DNA of 64,000 nt from Mucilaginibacter empetricola (GTDB lineage Bacteria; Bacteroidota; Bacteroidia; Sphingobacteriales; Sphingobacteriaceae), in the NCBI RefSeq assembly GCF_024808665.1, contig NZ_JANUBZ010000001.1:1-64000 (forward strand). The letters run 5' to 3'. Positions 60,596-64,000 of the stretch are shown here, piece after piece. The position numbers were made by a program, and so were the translations under genes. Each line of letters begins with the position of its first letter. Positions within the stretch are counted from its first letter, which is position 1. Under the pieces are notes generated by a model. It was given only the letters and a program-made list of their open reading frames with translations. It ran no database searches and was not told the DNA's origin.

Positions 60596-60659
60596 TTGGG
60601 ACATGGTCTATTTACTTAACAATTTCTTAACGAAAAAGAAATATTTTTCCATGTCCCAA
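60596..60659. repeat. inverted repeat upstream of the oxoamine synthase gene
   Basis: TTGGGACATGG (60596-60606) is exactly inverted as CCATGTCCCAA (60649-60659); one extra AAAA/TTTT flank almost extends it. A related half-site ATGTCTCA lies at 60575. The pair is in the divergent region between the synthase and the Crp/Fnr gene, so it may be an operator for that regulator. Confidence 0.5.
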
Positions 60660-60679
60660 TTTTCCTGAATTTGTCCATT

Positions 60680-60687
60680 TAAATTTG
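60680..60687 (+). promoter_or_regulatory. -7 promoter element of the Crp/Fnr gene
   Basis: TAAATTTG is a perfect TAnnTTTG match, 86 bases upstream of the Crp/Fnr ATG. It lies directly after the right arm of the inverted repeat, so a protein bound there would cover the -33 region. Confidence 0.45.
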
Positions 60688-60773
60688 CAACCCTAAATCT
60701 GGCTGGCGAAAAATCATAGGCATAAGCACCCATATTTAGATGAATTATAATGGTGTGAATAATTTTTTAAAGC

Positions 60774-61340
60774 ATGAAATCAGAAACCTTAATCAGGCTT
60801 TTAAGTGAAAAAGCCAATTTGTCTGCTAAGTTTGTTGAGGCGTTAGAACTCTGCATACATACTGAAATTTATAAGCCACACCAAATCATTCAGGCCGCAG
60901 GTAACATCGAAAACAGATTGTTTTTTATTGAAAGTGGCTTCGCGAGAAATTATTTTTATGACCATTTCGGAAACGAGCATACAGTAAGGATATGGGAGCC
61001 TGGCGATATCATGTTTTCGTACGAGGGTTATTATAACGTCGCTTCTTATTTCTACGTGGAGATTATGTCTCAAAGTCAATTCATTTCTCTTTCTTATGAA
61101 AAACTTGACGAACTCGAAAAGGAATTTATTGAAGCTAAATTGCTAATACGATATTTTCTACTTCAGTTTCAAAAAAGAGACTTTGAAAAACAGCAACTGG
61201 TTTCTTTGCCGGCAGAAGAAAGGTATATTTTCCTTCGGAAAAACAAAAACCACCTCTTTTCAAAGATCAATTCTAAAATTATAGCATCCTACCTGCAGCT
61301 ATCCGCCAAAACGCTAAGCCGCTATATGTCTAAAAGGTAA
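60774..61340 (+). CDS. Crp/Fnr-family transcription regulator
   Basis: A 188-residue regulator with a cyclic-nucleotide-binding-like beta roll (FFIESGFARNYFYDHFGNEHTVRIWEPGDIMFSYEGYY) and a short C-terminal HTH (KINSKIIASYLQLSAKTLSRYMSK). The cAMP-contact Arg-Ser-Glu cassette is not obvious, as is common in Bacteroidota members with unknown ligands. It is divergent from the oxoamine synthase, with the inverted repeat between them. Confidence 0.85.
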   Translation: MKSETLIRLLSEKANLSAKFVEALELCIHTEIYKPHQIIQAAGNIENRLFFIESGFARNYFYDHFGNEHTVRIWEPGDIMFSYEGYYNVASYFYVEIMSQSQFISLSYEKLDELEKEFIEAKLLIRYFLLQFQKRDFEKQQLVSLPAEERYIFLRKNKNHLFSKINSKIIASYLQLSAKTLSRYMSKR

Positions 61341-61480
61341 TAATGGATTTTTTGGGGACAAAAATATTTTCCATTTGCATTTTTGACTAGCTAACAATCT
61401 CATTTGTAGTAATAACTAATGATTTTGTCTACCGTTCTTCTTTGTAATTGAATTTAACTTGCCATCAGATTTAACCATCT

Positions 61481-61942
61481 ATGAAAGACCTGAAATTTAA
61501 AGAGATCATTGCCGCTTTCCTGATGCTGCTGTTTTCTTACACTGCTGCAAGCAAATTACTGGAACACGCCCGGTTCTTATTTCAGCTAAGGCTTTCCCCT
61601 TTACCACAAATGGTAACCTTCGCTGAACTCCTGAGCTGGTTAGTGCCGATTCTGGAAATATTCATTGCTATTGTATTGACAGTTGGCATGATTAGCGGCC
61701 GCTTGCTGAACAAAGGTCTTTGGATTTCATTGGCACTGATTTCATTATTTGAAATTTACATAACCGCCATGTTTTTTTCCGGTAAGGATCTGCCTTGTGC
61801 TTGCGGAGGCATCATATCCCTAATGAGCTGGAGAGGACATTTGATCTTCAATGGGTTAATCATTATTATGATAGCGGCCGCTTTGATTAACTGGTCAACG
61901 GTCAGGTCAAAAGCTACCGGTAAAAAATATTCACGCGTGTAA
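61481..61942 (+). CDS. MauE/DoxX-family redox-associated membrane protein
   Basis: The 153-residue protein has four membrane helices and the MauE-type pair CACGG (about 107-111) after a periplasmic loop. MauE-like proteins are linked to disulfide formation in exported partner proteins. The next gene encodes a small exported protein with two Cys, and a TlpA-like thioredoxin gene lies beyond, so a shared redox role is plausible. Confidence 0.8.
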   Translation: MKDLKFKEIIAAFLMLLFSYTAASKLLEHARFLFQLRLSPLPQMVTFAELLSWLVPILEIFIAIVLTVGMISGRLLNKGLWISLALISLFEIYITAMFFSGKDLPCACGGIISLMSWRGHLIFNGLIIIMIAAALINWSTVRSKATGKKYSRV

Positions 61943-62010
61943 TAACAGGTGGTGCCGTTGCCTGTAATTTAAAATCAATGGCGTATTTAAATAACTAAAT
62001 AAACAAAATC

Positions 62011-62283
62011 ATGAAAACTTTAAAAGTAAGTTTAGCGGCGCTGGTACTTGCACTCGGCCTTGGCGGTGCAGTCGCGGAGAAAATCCAGGCAGCGCCGAAA
62101 AGGGCCGATCAGTTGTACAACTGGACCCATTATGACCGGAGCGGCAACCCAATCGGTACATTAAGTAATGCGTCCATTGCTACCGCAGAAAGCACCTTTG
62201 GCTGCAGCAGCAATGTTACTAAATGTGGTGTTGGAACTGCAACAGGCAAGCCCAATGCCGAGGTTTATTATCCTGCCGACTAA
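62011..62283 (+). CDS. DUF6520 family small exported protein
   Basis: This 90-residue protein has a signal-like N-terminus (MKTLKVSLAALVLALGLGGA) and a mature part with two Cys (C65 and C72) in a small loop, FGCSSNVTKCG, likely a disulfide. It matches the DUF6520 family, common in Sphingobacteriaceae next to MauE and SusC/SusD genes. It ends just before a strong terminator. Function unknown. Confidence 0.78.
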   Translation: MKTLKVSLAALVLALGLGGAVAEKIQAAPKRADQLYNWTHYDRSGNPIGTLSNASIATAESTFGCSSNVTKCGVGTATGKPNAEVYYPAD

Positions 62284-62289
62284 TTTAGG

Positions 62290-62315
62290 AAAGAGGAGGA
62301 AACTCCTCTTTCTTT
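62290..62315. terminator. bidirectional intrinsic terminator
   Basis: A perfect 9-bp stem, AAAGAGGAG (62290-62298) with CTCCTCTTT (62303-62311), has a 4-nt loop and is flanked by A and T runs. It serves the convergent DUF6520 and TlpA-like genes. Confidence 0.75.
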
Positions 62316-63630
62316 AATCACTTAAAATCAAAGCATTACAGGTTACTTTCTTCCGTTCTATTTTGAATCCTGCTTCTATTAACATTTTGATTACATTACT
62401 CATCGAATAAATTCTATCTCCGCTTTTCAGATGCAGGTCAAAATAACGATTGTCGCCGGTGACGTTCACAATCGGGTCGGGTTGGTGACCACAATTGTCT
62501 TCCATAAAGTCAATCAGGTCATTTAAAGTTATGTCTCTTGCATCGATTTCCTCCTTGTATATTCGTATTGATAAGGTATCGTTTTTAGGAAGATCAAGCT
62601 TTTTCGGCATTTTACTTATCACCCAACCTTCCATCTCTGTTTGTTCGATCCTGCTATGAAATTTAAAATTCCGGTGCATATCTTCCAGAACCATCTGCCC
62701 AAACACCGTGTCTGAAACAGGGGTAGGTAAGGTAATTTCATAACAGAAGCAATTTTGAGCAACCCAGTCATTAAGTGATATGTGAGGGTTATTAAAACCG
62801 GTAAATTTCGACGGAGCCAGAAAACGCGCGGAGTCTTTCGTTATAATTCTTAATCTTTTGTAATTAACATCCTGAAAATTGAAAAAGTGTTCATAGGCAT
62901 ACCAAATGATTTCCAGCAGAGAAGAATTAAACGCGAAATATTTTTTCCTTAGATAATAAGGTTTGTAATCATATCTATCTTTTACATTCCCACTGTTCAA
63001 TTTGGGGTCAAATTTGCCGATAATGGAACGGTAAGTAAAACTGGAATCGTCATCATGGTAGGGTTTAAGCATATCAAAGGTCATACTGTCCCGCTTTACG
63101 GCCTTAAATGTAAGATGTCCGTTGATCAGGTTTTGTAAACTTTCTTTCGTCACCGCCTCTTCGCCGGTAATGCCGACGATTATGCCGGTCGAATCTACCC
63201 ATACATTATGCGGTAGAAACCGGTAGGGTAAATATTTGCGCATCAGGGTGTCGGAACTTACCGACGTGCGGTTGGCAAGTGGTCGGATATGTGCATCGTT
63301 GAAGAGCTTGCTCATGGTAATCTCGTCCTGGTAATTAACCGTAAGCAAATTCAGCTTCGAAGAAAACGGCAGCGATATGGAATCTAAGGTCTGCATTTCA
63401 CGGATGCAAGGAATACACCAGGTCGCCCAGAAACTGATCAGCAGGGCTTTGCCTTTGCAAAGACTTTTTAAACGAATGGGCTGACCATTGCCGTGATAAA
63501 CATTTTGGAGGAGAATATCAGGTAGCCGGTCGCCTACATGAAGTTCTTTAGTGGATTGCGCAACGGAATTTGTTGAACACTCCAAAATGATCAATGCGCA
63601 GGTGATCATATATTTAATTGACTTTTTCAT
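62314..63630 (-). CDS. TlpA-like thioredoxin-fold protein with C-terminal extension
   Basis: A 438-residue exported protein with a signal peptide (1-24), then a TlpA/ResA-type thioredoxin domain with the redox motif WATWCIPC (C72, C75). The 250-residue C-terminal part contains QMVLEDMHRNFKFHSRIEQTEMEGWVISK and may be a DUF3738-like domain. It probably acts in the periplasm on disulfides of outer-membrane partners. It lies 12 bases after the SusD gene and is probably co-transcribed. Confidence 0.82.
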   Translation of the reverse strand: MKKSIKYMITCALIILECSTNSVAQSTKELHVGDRLPDILLQNVYHGNGQPIRLKSLCKGKALLISFWATWCIPCIREMQTLDSISLPFSSKLNLLTVNYQDEITMSKLFNDAHIRPLANRTSVSSDTLMRKYLPYRFLPHNVWVDSTGIIVGITGEEAVTKESLQNLINGHLTFKAVKRDSMTFDMLKPYHDDDSSFTYRSIIGKFDPKLNSGNVKDRYDYKPYYLRKKYFAFNSSLLEIIWYAYEHFFNFQDVNYKRLRIITKDSARFLAPSKFTGFNNPHISLNDWVAQNCFCYEITLPTPVSDTVFGQMVLEDMHRNFKFHSRIEQTEMEGWVISKMPKKLDLPKNDTLSIRIYKEEIDARDITLNDLIDFMEDNCGHQPDPIVNVTGDNRYFDLHLKSGDRIYSMSNVIKMLIEAGFKIERKKVTCNALILSD

Positions 63631-63642
63631 AATAATAATGGT

Positions 63643-64000
63643 TTAATAGCCCGGATTCTGAACAAGGTTTGAATCATAAGTAATTTCATTCTGGGGGATC
63701 GGCAATACCTGCGACCTCGTGGTCCAGGTGCTTTTATTGCTGCTCATAACGGTATTCAGCAGTCCGGCTCTTTTGAGGTCAAGGTACCGGTGTCCCCATT
63801 CGGCGAAATATTCTACACGGTACTCCTGTATGATCGCGTTCATTGCCGTTTTCATATCAGTGAAAACAGTTAAAGCTGGCAGTCCGGCACGTAATCTGAT
63901 AACGTTAACGTCTGATACAGCGCCTGCGAAATCACCCTGGTTTGCCCTGGCTTCTGCTCTGATCAGGTATTGTTCAGGTAAGCGTAAGGCCATCAGGTAT
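63643..64000 (-). CDS. RagB/SusD family outer-membrane protein, C-terminus only
   Basis: The frame is open at the right window edge and ends at 63643. The visible 118 or so residues are the typical end of SusD proteins: LPEQYLIRAEARANQGDFAGAVSDVNVIRLRAGL (TPR-like helices), EYRVEYFAEWGHRYLDLKRAG and LPIPQNEITYDSNLVQNPGY. SusD proteins capture glycans or peptides for a SusC channel. The gene continues beyond the window. Confidence 0.9.
   Translation of the reverse strand, partial: YLMALRLPEQYLIRAEARANQGDFAGAVSDVNVIRLRAGLPALTVFTDMKTAMNAIIQEYRVEYFAEWGHRYLDLKRAGLLNTVMSSNKSTWTTRSQVLPIPQNEITYDSNLVQNPGY

Larger units (their letters stand above)
8490..64000 (+). mobile_element. integrative conjugative element, left end at tRNA-Glu, right end not seen
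   Basis: A tyrosine integrase next to the tRNA-Glu 3' end is followed by HTH regulators, cargo, PRTRC genes, ArdC, a complete CTn-type tra/mob set, Toprim primase and RteC. That is the usual gene order of Bacteroidota conjugative transposons. I could not find a second copy of the tRNA 3' sequence, so the right boundary is unknown. Genes after about 59.2 kb may be cargo or flanking chromosome. Confidence 0.8.

Noticed and set aside
57470..64000. Right-hand attachment site of the ICE
   Set aside because: By eye I saw no second copy of the tRNA-Glu 3' sequence (GATTCCCCTACGGGCT) to the right of the tra genes, so no attR is claimed.
1..64000. CRISPR arrays, rRNA genes, complete insertion sequences
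   Set aside because: No regularly spaced repeat array, no rRNA-like sequence and no transposase gene were found; the only regular repeats are the short units at 54096-54302.

Overview
The window comes from a Bacteroidota chromosome, most likely family Sphingobacteriaceae (Mucilaginibacter/Pedobacter-like). This rests on the CTn-type tra gene set (TraA/E/F/G/J/K/M/N families), an RteC-family regulator, RagB/SusD and DUF6520 proteins, and several promoters matching the Bacteroidota -7 consensus TAnnTTTG. The genus is an inference.

Positions 1-8.5 kb look like resident chromosome. A DUF3078 outer-membrane-type protein is followed by a cluster of palindromic intergenic repeats. Next comes a tight six-gene minus-strand operon: DUF427 protein, FAD thiol reductase, ABC ATPase, permease-binding-protein fusion, EgtB and EgtD. 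The presence of EgtB and EgtD makes this an ergothioneine operon, and the attached QAT-type importer resembles the EgtUV ergothioneine transporters. Its substrate-binding domain has its two halves in swapped order (a circular permutation). The segment ends at a tRNA-Glu gene with its own promoter and terminator.

From the tRNA-Glu 3' end rightward lies an integrative conjugative element (ICE). An IntDOT-like tyrosine recombinase (8761-9993) and two small regulators come first. The first cargo block (11.4-21.2 kb) holds a GGCT-like protein, a GNAT, two HEPN/DUF4145-like proteins, and a compact four-gene set of GHKL (Hsp90-like) ATPase, possible methyltransferase-fold protein, radical SAM protein and SIR2 protein. 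That set looks like an uncharacterised defence system.

At 21.4-26.3 kb is a PRTRC operon (SSB, E, ubiquitin-like C, an F-like protein, E2-like B and E1-like ThiF) ending with a macro-domain protein and a small membrane protein. It is preceded by a long structured non-coding leader. At 27-35 kb are hypothetical genes, an SRAP/DinB/DnaE mutagenesis-type cassette, an RRM protein and a HEPN-like protein.

At 35-55 kb is one long minus-strand mobilisation and transfer operon: MobA-like protein, relaxase, ParA, TraB/C-like pair, two TraE, TraF, TraG ATPase, three tandem TraI-like secreted proteins, TraJ, TraK, TraL-like, TraM, TraN, coupling protein, M23 peptidase and ArdC. Iteron-like repeats between the mob genes are the best oriT candidate. 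A Toprim primase, a small pseudogene, RteC and an alpha-CTD-like protein follow.

The right end (59.2-64 kb) carries an alpha-oxoamine synthase, a Crp/Fnr regulator, MauE, a DUF6520 secreted peptide, a TlpA-like thioredoxin and the C-terminus of a SusD protein. I found no second copy of the tRNA-Glu 3' end, so the right boundary of the ICE is probably outside the window and it is undecided whether these last genes are cargo.
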